DNA from: Massilia phyllostachyos
Lineage (GTDB): Bacteria; Pseudomonadota; Gammaproteobacteria; Burkholderiales; Burkholderiaceae_D
Reading direction: 5' to 3'
Length of the DNA: 64,000 bases
NCBI RefSeq assembly: GCF_021044825.1
Contig: NZ_JAJNOC010000002.1
Location: 744,001-808,000, forward strand
This document shows positions 25,956-35,687 of the stretch, one piece after another. Below the pieces are notes generated by a model, which saw nothing but the letters and a program-made list of their open reading frames with translations, had not been told where the DNA came from and made no database searches. The translations under genes were made by a program, and so were the position numbers. Positions within the stretch are counted from its first letter, which is position 1. Each line of letters opens with the position of its first letter.

Positions 25956-26274
25956 TCGGTTCATCCAACTCCTTGATTTTCAAAACCTGGTTCGAACCGT
26001 GACTGGTTTTAGGTTCACGCCTGTCCCATCGCCGAAGTAAGTTGTACCTAATTGTGCCGACTCGACAAACGACCTCGTCGTTTGTACCTAAACCTATATG
26101 CTCGGCGACATATCAGAGCCAAACGGCATGCCGGGCGATCGCAGGACCAGGTGCTAGACGGCTGAGTTTTCACCAACCGAAACCGGTGGCGCCCATCTCA
26201 GGGCCTGCACCACCGAGTGTTCTTGACAGCATGGCAGCATGCTAAGTATCCTGTAGCGTCCCTTGTCCTGTCCT
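25956..26274. other. 319-base gap before the copper operon, with palindrome and promoter-like sequence
   Basis: Holds the palindrome with flanking repeats at 26041-26091 and a promoter-like pair, TTGACA (26223-26228) and TATCCT (26247-26252) with 18 bases between, upstream of the cus operon. No CusR-type (CopR) box was recognised. A copy of GGTTTTAGGTTCACG near 26003 is a loose inverse of the GTACCTAAACC at 26084-26094. Confidence 0.45.
26041..26091. repeat. Palindrome flanked by GTACCTAA direct repeats
   Basis: ACAAACGAC (26065-26073), a CTC spacer and GTCGTTTGT (26077-26085) form a perfect 9-bp dyad. GTACCTAA occurs on the left at 26044-26051 and on the right at 26084-26091, overlapping the dyad end. 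This could be an operator or a transposase binding site at an element end; no partner end was found elsewhere in the window. Confidence 0.6.
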
Positions 26275-26679
26275 ATGAAACCATCCCGACGCTCCCGGTT
26301 TGTCGCGGCATTGATCGCGCTCTTGAGCATGCTCTTCATGCAGCTTGCGTTGGCGTCCTATGTCTGTCCGGAACAGTCGACGAGCGGTGGCGGACACCCG
26401 AGCGCAATGGCGACGGCTGGTGGCGAACATGCTATGGGCAGCTGTGCCGACATGGATCCTGTCCAGCCGAGCCTTTGCCATGCGTACGACCAGGCCGACA
26501 AACAGTCGCTCGACAAGCCGCAGCTGCCCCTCGTCCATCCTTTCGTTCCGGCCGGCCTGACTCAGCTGATCGGCGAGATCGCCACCAGCTTCCCTGACAC
26601 TGCCCTGATCGCGCGCGTGCGCCAAACGCACGCCACCGCACCGCCGATCGCGATCCGGCACTGCTGCCTGCGCATTTGA
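26275..26679 (+). CDS. Small exported Cys/His/Met-containing protein at head of cus operon
   Basis: A protein of 134 residues with a signal peptide (MKPSRRSRFVAALIALLSML, then FMQLALASYVCPEQ). The mature part has scattered Met, His and Cys (ATAGGEHAMGSCADMDPVQ, and the end IAIRHCCLRI), suggesting periplasmic metal contact. Proteins of this sort commonly lead copper/silver efflux operons in betaproteobacteria, but no named family is certain. It is 73 bases upstream of the TolC-type gene on the same strand. Confidence 0.65.
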   Translation: MKPSRRSRFVAALIALLSMLFMQLALASYVCPEQSTSGGGHPSAMATAGGEHAMGSCADMDPVQPSLCHAYDQADKQSLDKPQLPLVHPFVPAGLTQLIGEIATSFPDTALIARVRQTHATAPPIAIRHCCLRI

Positions 26680-26752
26680 CACCTCCTGCCTGGCCCGTCA
26701 TCGCCGCCGCATGCCCACGCAGCGATGTTGTTCAGCGTATTCAGGAGGTTTT

Positions 26753-28087
26753 ATGGCATCTAGACGATGCGCGCCCGTTCGCGAGCGCGCCGTGTTTCCC
26801 TTCATTGCGAGGTTCGCGCTAGCCGCGTCGGCTGTCGTCCTCGCACCCGTTCCAGCAGCCGCGCAGACGCCGCTTACGCTCGCGCAGGCTCAGCGAATCG
26901 CGCTGGCCCAGTCAAGGCAGTTGCCGGCGCGGGACCTGGCTGCAATGGCTGCGCGTGACATGGCGATCGCCGCCTCGCAGCTCCCCGACCCGGTACTCAA
27001 AGCGGGAGTCGACAATGTTCCGGTCAATGGCTCCGACCGGTTTCGCTTGAACGCGGAGTCGATGACGATGCGCAGGGTCGGCATCATGCAGGAACTGACC
27101 CGCGGCGAGAAGCGGCGGTTGCGCGCCGAACGGTTCGAGCGCGAAGGCGATCTCGCCCTGGCCGAGAAGACCGTCGCGGTGGCGACGATCGAGCGCGCAA
27201 GCGCGCTGGCATGGCTGGATCGCTACTATGCCGAAACAATGGCTTCTGTGGTGACCTTGCAGCAAGAGCAGGCGCAACGCGAGCTTGCCGCTGCCGAGGC
27301 AGCTTTTCGCGCCGGCCGCGGCAGCCAGGCTGACGTGCTGTCCGCCCGGGCCGCAGTCGCGCAGTTTGCCGACCGCGTCGACGATGCTGGGCGCCGGGTA
27401 CGGAGTGCAAAGATCGCGCTTGCACGTTGGATAGGCGACTCGGCCAACCAACCCCTGGCCGATCGCCCGCCAATCGACACCATTCGTCTCGACGCTGATT
27501 CGCTCGATACCCAGCTTGCGCATCACCCCGAGATTGCCGTCCTCAACAGGCAGGTCGACGCCGCTGCGACCGAGGCCAAGCTGGCCGAAGCCAACAAGAA
27601 GGCCGACTGGACCGTCGAGGTGGGCTACGCTCAGCGCGCCCCCGCATATTCCAACATGATTTCGTTCGGCGTTTCGCTCCCTCTGCAGTGGGACCAGAAG
27701 AATCGCCAGAACCGGGAACTGGCGGCCAAGCTTGCGACGGTCGAAAAGACGCGTGCCGAACGCGACGAGACGCTGCGCGCGCATACGGCTGAGACGCGCG
27801 TCATGGTGGCGGAGTGGCAGGCCAACCGCGAACGCTTGGCTCGGTACTCCCGGGAACTCGTCCCTCTGGCGCAAGGGCGCAGCCAGGCCGTAGTGGCCGC
27901 CTACCGCGGTGGCAAGGCGTCGCTGTCCGAGGTGTTGGCGGCGCGGCGTGTCGAACTGGAGGTGAGGCTTTCAGGCTTACAGCTTGAGGCCGAAACCGCC
28001 AGGCTCTGGGCACAGTTGAACTTCCTGTTCCCGACTTCGCAAAGCACGGTGCCGGCGCCCCCATCGGTCACCAGGAGCACGAAATGA
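26753..28087 (+). CDS. cusC: Outer-membrane channel of a Cus-type efflux system (TolC family)
   Basis: A protein of 444 residues with a signal peptide (ARFALAASAVVLAPVPAAAQ) and the two-repeat TolC architecture of long helices, for example LTLAQAQRIALAQSRQLPAR, PDPVLKAGVDNVPVNGSDRF and AAFRAGRGSQADVLSARAAV. It forms the outer-membrane exit duct of the tripartite pump encoded downstream. The perfect CAGGAGG ribosome site fixes ATG 26753. Its stop overlaps the start of the adaptor gene by ATGA. There is no lipobox Cys, unlike E. coli CusC. Confidence 0.85.
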   Translation: MASRRCAPVRERAVFPFIARFALAASAVVLAPVPAAAQTPLTLAQAQRIALAQSRQLPARDLAAMAARDMAIAASQLPDPVLKAGVDNVPVNGSDRFRLNAESMTMRRVGIMQELTRGEKRRLRAERFEREGDLALAEKTVAVATIERASALAWLDRYYAETMASVVTLQQEQAQRELAAAEAAFRAGRGSQADVLSARAAVAQFADRVDDAGRRVRSAKIALARWIGDSANQPLADRPPIDTIRLDADSLDTQLAHHPEIAVLNRQVDAAATEAKLAEANKKADWTVEVGYAQRAPAYSNMISFGVSLPLQWDQKNRQNRELAAKLATVEKTRAERDETLRAHTAETRVMVAEWQANRERLARYSRELVPLAQGRSQAVVAAYRGGKASLSEVLAARRVELEVRLSGLQLEAETARLWAQLNFLFPTSQSTVPAPPSVTRSTK

Positions 28088-29637
28088 TCAAGAATAAACA
28101 CCTCTTTGTCGCGCTGGCCGTCGCAGGTGTCTTGAGTGCCCTGGGCGCCGGCTTGTATTGGGCGGGCGTGCAACACGGCATGCATACCGCAATGCCGGCA
28201 ATGGGCGGTGGCGACTCGTCCGCGGGGGGCGGCAAGGTCGATCCCGCAAACGGCAAGAAGATCCTGTACTGGCACGACCCAATGGTGCCTGGCCAGAGGT
28301 TCGACAAGCCGGGCAAGTCCCCGTTCATGGACATGCAGCTCGTGCCGGTTTATGCCGACGAGGCCGGCGCAGAACACGGGGTCAGCATCAGTCCGCAGGT
28401 TCAGCAGAACCTGGGAGTGCGCACGGTCGTAGCCCGGAGGGGGCCACTGGCACCAGTGGTCAACGCGGTTGGCAACGTGGCCTACAACGAGCGCGAGCTG
28501 GTTGTACTGCAGGCGCGCAGCAGCGGCTTCATCGAGCGCGTGTACGTGCGGGCACCCTTCGAGCGCGTCACCAAGGGCCAGCCCCTGGCAGAGCTCTACG
28601 TGCCGGACTGGGTGGCGGCGCAGGAAGAATTTTTCACGGTCAAGCGCATGGGCGATGCCGCTGGAGGCTTGCTCGACGGGGCGCGGCAGCGCATGCGCCT
28701 GGCCGGAATGACTGACGCCCAGATCCGCCAGGTCGAGGCAAGCGACAAGGTGCACGCGCGGCTCACGGTCACGGCACCCCTTGGCGGCGTCGTCACCGAG
28801 CTTGGCGTGCGCGAAGGCATGACGGTCGGTGTCGGCACACTGCTGTTCCGAATCAACGGCTTGCGCTCGGTCTGGGTCGAGGCCGAGCTGCCGGAAGCCA
28901 TGGCCGGGCAGGTGCCAGTAGGGAGTCCGATCGAGGCGCGCGCAGCTGCCTTGCCCAGTACCGTCCTGAAGGGAAAGGTCGCGGCACTGCTGCCTCGGCT
29001 GGATCCGGCCACCCGCACGCTGCAGGCGCGTATCGAGCTGGACAATCCCGGCGGCCGCCTGGTGCCCGGCATGTTCGTCACCGTCGACCTGAGCCCGGCG
29101 CGCGGCGTAGACGTGCTCCAGGTGCCAAGCGAAGCGGTGATTCGCACCGGTACGCGCAGCGTTGTCATCGTCGCGCGCGGCGAAGGAAGCTTCGCGCCGG
29201 TGGAGGTGCAAACCGGCCTGGAGGCAAACGGCCAAACCGAAATTCGCCAAGGACTGGAGGCGGGACAGCAAGTCGTGCTGTCCGGCCAGTTCCTGATCGA
29301 TTCGGAGGCGAGCCTGCGCGGCGCCATGAGGCGCTTGAGCCCGACGCCTGAGGCCACGCGCTCGGGCAAAGCGGCCGTGAAACCCACGCACCGCGGCGAG
29401 GGCAGGGTGGAGAGCATCGGGCCGGACGAAATTGTCCTCTCCCACGGGCCGATTCCTACGCTGAAGTGGCCCGCCATGACGATGGGCTTCAAGCTGCCGG
29501 CCGCCGGCTTGCCGAAGGATGTGGCGGTCGGCGACACGGTGACGTTCACGATCGCCGAGGTGGAAGAGGGCAGCTACCAGGTCCTTACGATCGCCCGCGC
29601 TGCCAGCGCAGGCTCGCGGCAATGGGCGGCGCAATGA
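28084..29637 (+). CDS. cusB: CusB-type periplasmic adaptor with fused metal-binding domains at both ends
   Basis: A protein of 517 residues. After one membrane anchor there is a heavy-metal-binding domain ([20 protein letters not shown] then [13 protein letters not shown], about residues 58-93). The membrane-fusion core follows: barrel-sandwich, hairpin and beta-barrel ([40 protein letters not shown]). The last 70 residues form a CusF-like copper-binding domain with [19 protein letters not shown], whose Trp-Pro-Ala-Met-Thr-Met is the CusF metal site. Adaptor-fused CusF domains hand Cu(I)/Ag(I) directly to the pump. ATGA overlaps link it to both neighbours. Confidence 0.88.
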   Translation: MIKNKHLFVALAVAGVLSALGAGLYWAGVQHGMHTAMPAMGGGDSSAGGGKVDPANGKKILYWHDPMVPGQRFDKPGKSPFMDMQLVPVYADEAGAEHGVSISPQVQQNLGVRTVVARRGPLAPVVNAVGNVAYNERELVVLQARSSGFIERVYVRAPFERVTKGQPLAELYVPDWVAAQEEFFTVKRMGDAAGGLLDGARQRMRLAGMTDAQIRQVEASDKVHARLTVTAPLGGVVTELGVREGMTVGVGTLLFRINGLRSVWVEAELPEAMAGQVPVGSPIEARAAALPSTVLKGKVAALLPRLDPATRTLQARIELDNPGGRLVPGMFVTVDLSPARGVDVLQVPSEAVIRTGTRSVVIVARGEGSFAPVEVQTGLEANGQTEIRQGLEAGQQVVLSGQFLIDSEASLRGAMRRLSPTPEATRSGKAAVKPTHRGEGRVESIGPDEIVLSHGPIPTLKWPAMTMGFKLPAAGLPKDVAVGDTVTFTIAEVEEGSYQVLTIARAASAGSRQWAAQ

Positions 29638-32600
29638 TCGCGCGCCTGATCCGCTGGTCGATCGCGAACCGGCTGCTGGTACTGCTCCTGTCGCTCCAAC
29701 TGGCCGGCTGGGGCGCCTGGGCGTTATTGCGCACGCCGCTCGACGCGCTGCCCGACCTGTCCGACGTGCAGGTCATCATTCGCACGAGCTATCCCGGGCA
29801 GGCGCCGCAGATCGTCGAGAACCAGGTCACCTATCCGATGACCACGACCATGCTGTCGGTACCGGGCGCGAAGACGGTACGCGGCTATTCGTTCTTCGGA
29901 GACTCGTTCGTGTACGTGCTGTTCGAAGATGGGACCGATCCGTACTGGGCGCGCTCGCGCGTGCTCGAATACCTGAACCAGATCCAGGGCAGGCTGCCGG
30001 CCCAGGCCAGGCCCGCCCTTGGACCGGACGCCACCGGCGTGGGCTGGGTGTTCGAGTACGCCCTGGTTGACCGCACCGGGCGCCTGGACCTGTCGCAGCT
30101 GCGCGCCCTGCAGGACTGGTTCCTCAAGTACGAGCTCAAGGCCGTTTCCAACGTGTCCGAGGTGGCCAGTATTGGCGGCATGGTGAAGCAGTACCAGATC
30201 GTACTCGACCCGGACCGGCTGCGGGCTTACAACATCCCGCACGGTAAGGTGATCGAGGCGGTGCAGAAGGCGAATCAAGAAACCGGCGGCGCCGTGCTCG
30301 AACTGGGCGAAGCGGAGTACATGGTGCGCGCCTCGGGTTACCTGGCGTCGGTCGAGGACTTTGGCAAGATCCCGCTCAGCGCAACGGCGGCCGGCGTGCC
30401 GGTTCGCCTGGGCGACGTCGCCCGCGTGCAACTCGGGCCGGAAATGCGGCGCGGGATCTCCGAGTTGAACGGAGAAGGGGAAGTTGCCGGCGGCGTGGTC
30501 GTGATGCGCTCCGGTAAAAATGCCCTGGATACGATCGCTGCGGTGAAGGCAAAGCTAGAGCAGCTGAAACCGAGCCTGCCGCCCGGCGTCGAGATCGTAC
30601 CGACCTACGACCGCTCAAGCCTGATCAAGCGGGCCGTCACCAACCTTGGGCACAAGCTGGCCGAGGAATTCGCCGTGGTCGCCTTGGTATGCGCCGTGTT
30701 CCTGTTTCACGCGCGCTCGGCCCTGGTGGCGGTCGTCTCGCTTCCTCTCGGGATCCTGGCGGCCTACATCGTCATGTATTACCAGGGCGTGAACGCGAAC
30801 ATTATGTCCCTGGGCGGCATTGCGATTGCCATTGGCGCCATGGTCGATGCGGCGGTAGTGATGATCGAAAACGCGCACAAGCACATCGAAGCCTGGAACC
30901 ATGCGCATCCCGGCCGCAGCCGAACGGCCGATGAACACTGGCGGCTGATTGGCGATGCCGCCGCCGACGTCGGGCCGGCCCTATTCTTTTCGCTCCTGAT
31001 CATCGTGCTTTCGTTCGCTCCAGTGTTCGCTCTGGAAGCTCAGGAAGGACGCCTGTTTGCGCCGCTTGCGTTCACCAAGTCGTATGCGATGGCCGCCGCG
31101 GCCGCCCTGGCGGTGACGCTCATCCCGGTTCTGATGGGCTATTTGATCCGCGGGCGCATTCCGCACGAAGAAAGCAATCCGGTGAACCGCCTGATGATCG
31201 CAGCCTACCGGCCCATGCTCGACGCGGCCCTGCGCTTTCCGAAGACGCTCCTGCTGGCCGCGGCCCTGATCGTCGGCGTGAGCGCCTGGCCGCTCATGCG
31301 CCTGGGCGGGGAATTCATGCCGCCCATGGACGAAGGCGACTTGCTGTACATGCCCTCGGCGCTGCCGGGCTTGTCGGCGGGCAAGGCGGCGCAGTTGCTG
31401 CAGCAGACCGATCGCCTGATCAAGACGGTGCCGGAAGTACAGACGGTGTTCGGTAAGGCAGGGCGGGCTGAATCGGCGACCGATCCCGCACCGCTTGAGA
31501 TGTTCGAGACGACGATCCAGTTCAAGCCGCGCGACCAGTGGCGAGCCGGCATGACGCCCGAGCAGCTCGTTCTGGAATTGGATCGTGTGGTGAAAGTGCC
31601 GGGTCTGTCGAACGTCTGGGTGCAGCCGATCCGCAACCGGATCGACATGCTCGCCACCGGCATCAAGACGCCGGTCGGGATCAAGGTGGCTGGAACGAGC
31701 CTTCAGGAAATCGACCGCATCTCCACCGAGATCGAACGGGTCGTGAAGGCGGTGCCAGGGGTCTCGTCGGCGCTCGCCGAACGGCTAGCCGGCGGGCGCT
31801 ACATCGACGTCGATATCGACCGCGACGCGGCCGCCCGGTACGGATTGAACATCGCTGACGTCCAAAGCGTGGTGTCGGCGGCGATCGGTGGCGACAACAT
31901 CGGGGAAACGGTAGAGGGGCTGCAGCGCTTTCCTATCAATGTGCGCTATCCGCGCGAGATCCGCGATTCGCTCGAGCGGCTGCGAGAGTTGCCCGTGCTG
32001 ACCGAGCGCGGCGGCCAGATCCGGCTGGCCGACGTGGCGGCGGTTCACATCGTGGACGGTCCGCCCATGCTCAGGTCGGAAAACGCGCGCCTGTCCGGAT
32101 GGGTGTACGTCGATGTGCGCGGGCGAGATCTAGGTTCGGTGGTGCGCGAGATGCAGCAAGCCGTCGCGAAGCAGGTGCAGCTGCCAGCTGCTTACTCGGT
32201 TTCATGGTCTGGCCAGTTCGAATACCTTGAGCGCGCGTCCGCCAGGTTGAAAGTCGTGGTTCCGGCCACGCTCTTGATCATATTCGTGTTGCTCTACCTG
32301 ACCTTCGGGCGGTTCGACGAGGCGGCCCTGATCATGGCCACGCTGCCGTTCGCCCTGGCTGGAGGCGTCTGGCTCTTGTGGGGGCTTGGCTACCACCTGT
32401 CGGTTGCCGCCGCCGTCGGCTTCATTGCCCTGGCTGGCGTGGCAGCGGAATTCGGCGTGATTATGCTTCTGTACTTGAAGCATGCCTGGGAGGCGCGCTT
32501 GACGCTGGGGAAACACACCGAGGCGGATCTGCTCGACGCCATCCGCGAAGGCGCGGTGCTGCGCGTGCGTCCCAAGGCGATGACGGTGGCGGTCATCATC

Positions 32601-32816
32601 GCCGGCTTGATCCCGATCATGCTCGGTGCGGGAACGGGCTCCGAGGTCATGCAGCGCATCGCCGCGCCCATGGTCGGTGGGATGATCACGGCGCCGCTGC
32701 TGTCCCTGTTCGTCGTGCCGGCGGTGTACCTGCTGGTGCGCCGAAGGGAGCTGCAGCCCAGGCACGCCGTGGAAGGTCCACAACCGGACCTCGAAATTCA
32801 CTCAAGTAGCAACTGA
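29634..32816 (+). CDS. cusA: CusA-type copper/silver efflux RND pump
   Basis: A protein of 1060 residues, inner-membrane RND transporter with 12 membrane helices and two large periplasmic loops. The proton-relay signature [16 protein letters not shown] (helix 4) is the HME4 class, exporting monovalent Cu and Ag. Also present are [20 protein letters not shown] near the start and [20 protein letters not shown], which opens the second half. It forms the trimeric pump with CusB and CusC. Its ATG overlaps the cusB stop. The longer frame from 29466 is out of place because it overlaps the adaptor's CusF domain. Confidence 0.93.
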   Translation: MIARLIRWSIANRLLVLLLSLQLAGWGAWALLRTPLDALPDLSDVQVIIRTSYPGQAPQIVENQVTYPMTTTMLSVPGAKTVRGYSFFGDSFVYVLFEDGTDPYWARSRVLEYLNQIQGRLPAQARPALGPDATGVGWVFEYALVDRTGRLDLSQLRALQDWFLKYELKAVSNVSEVASIGGMVKQYQIVLDPDRLRAYNIPHGKVIEAVQKANQETGGAVLELGEAEYMVRASGYLASVEDFGKIPLSATAAGVPVRLGDVARVQLGPEMRRGISELNGEGEVAGGVVVMRSGKNALDTIAAVKAKLEQLKPSLPPGVEIVPTYDRSSLIKRAVTNLGHKLAEEFAVVALVCAVFLFHARSALVAVVSLPLGILAAYIVMYYQGVNANIMSLGGIAIAIGAMVDAAVVMIENAHKHIEAWNHAHPGRSRTADEHWRLIGDAAADVGPALFFSLLIIVLSFAPVFALEAQEGRLFAPLAFTKSYAMAAAAALAVTLIPVLMGYLIRGRIPHEESNPVNRLMIAAYRPMLDAALRFPKTLLLAAALIVGVSAWPLMRLGGEFMPPMDEGDLLYMPSALPGLSAGKAAQLLQQTDRLIKTVPEVQTVFGKAGRAESATDPAPLEMFETTIQFKPRDQWRAGMTPEQLVLELDRVVKVPGLSNVWVQPIRNRIDMLATGIKTPVGIKVAGTSLQEIDRISTEIERVVKAVPGVSSALAERLAGGRYIDVDIDRDAAARYGLNIADVQSVVSAAIGGDNIGETVEGLQRFPINVRYPREIRDSLERLRELPVLTERGGQIRLADVAAVHIVDGPPMLRSENARLSGWVYVDVRGRDLGSVVREMQQAVAKQVQLPAAYSVSWSGQFEYLERASARLKVVVPATLLIIFVLLYLTFGRFDEAALIMATLPFALAGGVWLLWGLGYHLSVAAAVGFIALAGVAAEFGVIMLLYLKHAWEARLTLGKHTEADLLDAIREGAVLRVRPKAMTVAVIIAGLIPIMLGAGTGSEVMQRIAAPMVGGMITAPLLSLFVVPAVYLLVRRRELQPRHAVEGPQPDLEIHSSSN

Positions 32817-32835
32817 CCACCTGAAAGGGATGAAA

Positions 32836-33243
32836 ATGAAACGCAAAACCACACTTGGCATGGTCATCACTCTTTGTTTGCCTGCAGTTGGATTCGCGCA
32901 AGCCGACAGTACGACATCGATGGAGATGAAGAACATGCACCAATCTAACCATGCAGCCATGCACGTCCAGGGGATGGACATGCAGGGCATGCAGAAATCG
33001 CCGCCGGCCAAGGGCGTCGCGTCGACGAGCTACAAGGCCACCGGTACTGTGAAGGCGGCCGATCCGGCGGCCGGCAGCGTCACGCTCGCACACGGCCCCG
33101 TGCGAGCCTTGAACTGGCCGGCAATGACAATGACGTTCCTCGTCAAGGAAAAAGCCTTGTTCAACAAGCTCGTGGTCGGCAAGCCAGTCAACGTCGAGTT
33201 CGTCTCGCAGGGTGGCAAGTATGTCGTCACCGCAGTGAATTGA
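32836..33243 (+). CDS. cusF: CusF-type periplasmic copper/silver chaperone
   Basis: A protein of 135 residues: signal peptide (TTLGMVITLCLPAVGFAQA), a Met/His-rich stretch (MEMKNMHQSNHAAMHVQGMD then MQGMQ), and a CusF OB-fold with LAHGPVRALNWPAMTMTFLV. CusF binds Cu(I)/Ag(I) through Trp, two Met and one His and passes it to CusB. An AAAGGG ribosome site directly abuts ATG 32830, so ATG 32836, six bases from the site, is the better start. It is the last gene of the cus operon, 20 bases after cusA. The system thus has a fused and a free CusF. Confidence 0.9.
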   Translation: MKRKTTLGMVITLCLPAVGFAQADSTTSMEMKNMHQSNHAAMHVQGMDMQGMQKSPPAKGVASTSYKATGTVKAADPAAGSVTLAHGPVRALNWPAMTMTFLVKEKALFNKLVVGKPVNVEFVSQGGKYVVTAVN

Positions 33244-33348
33244 GCAGAGGCGAGGCGGTCGCGGTAGTAGAGCGGAACGCTCCTGGAGCCTTGTCGATCG
33301 CAAAAGGCATCGCGAGCGAAGGACCCGCTGGCCCATCCTTGCACCGAG

Positions 33349-34134
33349 TTATTCTTGCAACTCAACAACGAAGTTCGGGTCGAACGACTGGTTTTCGGGC
33401 CCTCCGCCGCGAGTGATGTAACCGAGAGGATTTGCTACGACGCGGCATTTGCCGATTTGATAGTCGAAACTTGTGTGGGTGTGACCGTGAATCCAGAGGT
33501 CGGCCATCATCACCATATCGTCGAGATTTGAGGCGAACGCAGCAGAAACCGGGTCGCTCGCATACACAGGAGTAACCGAGCGCATCGAGGGCGCCATGTG
33601 GCTGATGACTACTGTACGCCCGTCGAATGGCTCATCAAGCTTCCGGTTAAGCCACATCCGCTGCTCAGCGTGGAGCTGGGTCGTGTCCTGAGGGCGCAAC
33701 TTCCGATAATTGGCTGTAGCCATTCTAATACGTTGGTAGTCGTTCATCACCGCCGTGGCGTCGGACATGGCATCCATCTGACGGTCGGATCCGAACAGCA
33801 AAAAATCTGTCCAGAGTGTAGCACCCAGGAAGCGAATCTTACCAAGTACATACTCTTCGCAGTCGAGGTAATGCACATCCCGGTAGAGCTGGGATTCACG
33901 CACCATGTCAGCTTTCACCTGCTCGATGGTCTCCCCGTAGAACTCATGGTTGCCTGCCACATACAACACGGGAATATTGGGGAACGTGTTTGATGCCCAG
34001 GCTGGCCCACGAGCTTTTGTATGGATATCCCCCGCCAGAACAATAACGTCCGGCTTGCTAACCGAGGGGTCAATCCGCGGAGCATGCTCTCGCCATACTT
34101 CCAAGTGAAGATCTGATAGGACTAGCAGCCGCAT
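33349..34134 (-). CDS. Calcineurin-like metallophosphoesterase
   Basis: A protein of 261 residues with all five metal motifs: LVLSDLHLEVW, VLAGDIHTKARG, VAGNHEFYGE, VVISHMAPS and WIHGHTHTSFDY. These bind the two-metal site of phosphoesterases that act on nucleotides, nucleic acids or phosphoproteins. A GGAG ribosome site fixes ATG 34134. It is convergent with cusF and may be in an operon with the small gene upstream. The substrate is unknown. Confidence 0.88.
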   Translation of the reverse strand: MRLLVLSDLHLEVWREHAPRIDPSVSKPDVIVLAGDIHTKARGPAWASNTFPNIPVLYVAGNHEFYGETIEQVKADMVRESQLYRDVHYLDCEEYVLGKIRFLGATLWTDFLLFGSDRQMDAMSDATAVMNDYQRIRMATANYRKLRPQDTTQLHAEQRMWLNRKLDEPFDGRTVVISHMAPSMRSVTPVYASDPVSAAFASNLDDMVMMADLWIHGHTHTSFDYQIGKCRVVANPLGYITRGGGPENQSFDPNFVVELQE

Positions 34135-34148
34135 TGTAGACTCCACAA

Positions 34149-34433
34149 CTACATTTTCGAACAGAATGCCGATGCCTGATTTTGATCAGAAGACCAAACC
34201 ATGGTTCTCGGGATAACCTTTGTGTTAGCTCTGCAATAGTGCACCTGTCCATTGATGGTCCGGTGGACGAAGTCGTGCCAGATGCACCATTCGTTATTTA
34301 CCTTTATTGGTGCCTCAATAAAAGCAAATAATTGCCGAACGGACGTTTGCGCCAAGCGAATATTGTCCAACGACCAGCGGCTAAGCCATGTTGCTTGCAC
34401 TATGCGCGAAGTGGTTGTATAAATGTTATCCAT
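34149..34433 (-). CDS. Small hypothetical protein
   Basis: A 94-residue frame, MDNIYTTTSRIVQATWLSRW onward, with normal composition, several Trp residues and lower GC than its neighbours. It ends 14 bases before the metallophosphoesterase start on the same strand and is divergent from the XRE regulator. No family is recognised and no ribosome site is seen, so it may be spurious. Confidence 0.4.
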   Translation of the reverse strand: MDNIYTTTSRIVQATWLSRWSLDNIRLAQTSVRQLFAFIEAPIKVNNEWCIWHDFVHRTINGQVHYCRANTKVIPRTMVWSSDQNQASAFCSKM

Positions 34434-34461
34434 TCTCGTGCTCGCTTATCGTTCCCAGGAC

Positions 34462-34827
34462 ATGTGCAGTCGCGACGTCAACTTCGGTAGTGAGCTTTTC
34501 GCCTTGCGGCGCCTGAAGGGCATCACGCAAGCTGATGTCGCCTCCCGCGCCGGTCTTGGCCGCGGTTACTACTCACAGCTGGAAAATTCGAAGAAGGGGC
34601 CACCTTCGCCCCGACTCTTGCGGCAGATTGCCGCTGCCCTTGAACTCGACGCGGAGCAGACAAGGCGCCTGCTGGCTGTTGCGGTGGCCGACCGGTGCGC
34701 GGCCGCTTGCGAAAGCACCACGGCGTCGACTCCGGTAGCAATGCTGGTCAAATCACTCGTCCAGGCCGCCTCCCTCATCACGACAGAAAAAGCTGCGCGG
34801 ATCGAAGCGATCCTTCTGGAGGACTAA
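34462..34827 (+). CDS. XRE-family DNA-binding regulator
   Basis: A protein of 121 residues. Residues 8-65 form a Cro/C1-type helix-turn-helix (FALRRLKGITQADVASRAGL, YYSQLENSKKGPPSPRLLRQ). The C-terminal part is a short helical region (VAMLVKSLVQAASLITTEKA). It stands just upstream of the Tn7-like genes, and a 14-bp palindrome lies in the gap, so it probably controls their transcription. ATG 34462 carries AGGA immediately upstream; ATG 34423 is possible. Confidence 0.8.
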   Translation: MCSRDVNFGSELFALRRLKGITQADVASRAGLGRGYYSQLENSKKGPPSPRLLRQIAAALELDAEQTRRLLAVAVADRCAAACESTTASTPVAMLVKSLVQAASLITTEKAARIEAILLED

Positions 34828-34880
34828 TCATGTAAAAAAGCGACGAACCCCAACAATTGAGATCCGCCGCTTTCTGGCCA

Positions 34881-34894
34881 AAGATATATATCTT
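34881..34894. promoter_or_regulatory. AT-rich palindrome upstream of the transposition genes, candidate operator
   Basis: AAGATATATATCTT is a perfect 14-bp palindrome in the 161-base gap between the XRE gene and the TnsA-like gene. XRE dimers bind such sites. Its position, about 95 bases before the TnsA-like start, suits an operator or promoter overlap. Confidence 0.4.
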
Positions 34895-34988
34895 CGAACG
34901 TGACACTTCAACGATATCGCTCTCCGGCCGGACGGTCAACTCTTGTTTCCAAAAAAGCTGCATCCGTCTTGGCATGGAGGGTAGAGCA

Positions 34989-35687
34989 ATGGTGCAAGAA
35001 GTATCGGGACAGGCCGTCGGGCGCAGAGGCGCCCAGGCTGAACCGACGCCGCTATCCGCGATTCGCAAACGCGGGCAGAAGGTGTCGAATCTGTGGATTT
35101 TCGAATCACCGAAGAACGAGCGCCGGCTGACGGTATCGGGCGACGTGCCTTTCATGCACCTCGTGCTACTGGAGGGTGATACCGCCGTCGCCGGTTATGA
35201 CCTTGTCGACGATCCATTCAGCATCTCGTCGTCTGGCGATAACGGCTATGTCCGGGTGCGCTTGCGCGACGGCGGTCGGTACTGGCTTCTCATCGGACGG
35301 GGTACCCGGACGAAACCGGGCAGGGCGGAGAAAGCGGTCATTCCAGAAGAGCTCGAGGAACAGGCTGCCGCAGCCGGTGTGCAGGTGTACCGCCGCACGG
35401 AGGTGGAGCTCATCGGCCAGGAAATCCTGTTCGATAACTGGCTCACGCTGTGCGCCATCATGACGCGCGCCCGTTCGTGCCCCTCATACCTTGAAACCCA
35501 GCTGCTGCTGGCTGCGCTCGATCGGCACGATTCGTTACGCGTGTGCGACGTTCTTGGCCTTGGTAAGGCCGACCCCGCCGTCGTGCTCGCGGTCGTGGCG
35601 AAAGCGCTCCAGAACGGCATCGTTCAGACCGACCTGTCCCGGCGCCTGTTCGGAATGCACTCGCAACTGAAGCGAGTGCGATCATGA
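34989..35687 (+). CDS. TnsA-like protein without nuclease residues
   Basis: A protein of 232 residues in the TnsA position. The C-terminal 90 residues align in pattern with TnsA: FDNWLTLCAIMTRARSCPSY, LRVCDVLGLGKADPAVVLAV, ALQNGIVQTDLSRRLFG. In the N-terminal half, the places that should carry the catalytic Glu, Asp (usually in a DFxV strand) and Lys (usually VKP) read GDVPFMHLVLLEGD, GYVRVRLRDGG and WLLIGRG, with none of the three. TnsA normally cuts the 5' ends so that Tn7 moves by cut-and-paste. A GGAGGG ribosome site fixes ATG 34989. The homology is by eye and needs a profile search. Confidence 0.6.
   Translation: MVQEVSGQAVGRRGAQAEPTPLSAIRKRGQKVSNLWIFESPKNERRLTVSGDVPFMHLVLLEGDTAVAGYDLVDDPFSISSSGDNGYVRVRLRDGGRYWLLIGRGTRTKPGRAEKAVIPEELEEQAAAAGVQVYRRTEVELIGQEILFDNWLTLCAIMTRARSCPSYLETQLLLAALDRHDSLRVCDVLGLGKADPAVVLAVVAKALQNGIVQTDLSRRLFGMHSQLKRVRS

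Noticed and set aside
27901..29634. A minus-strand open frame of 577 codons
   Set aside because: Antisense to the cusB-type adaptor; composition unlike a protein.
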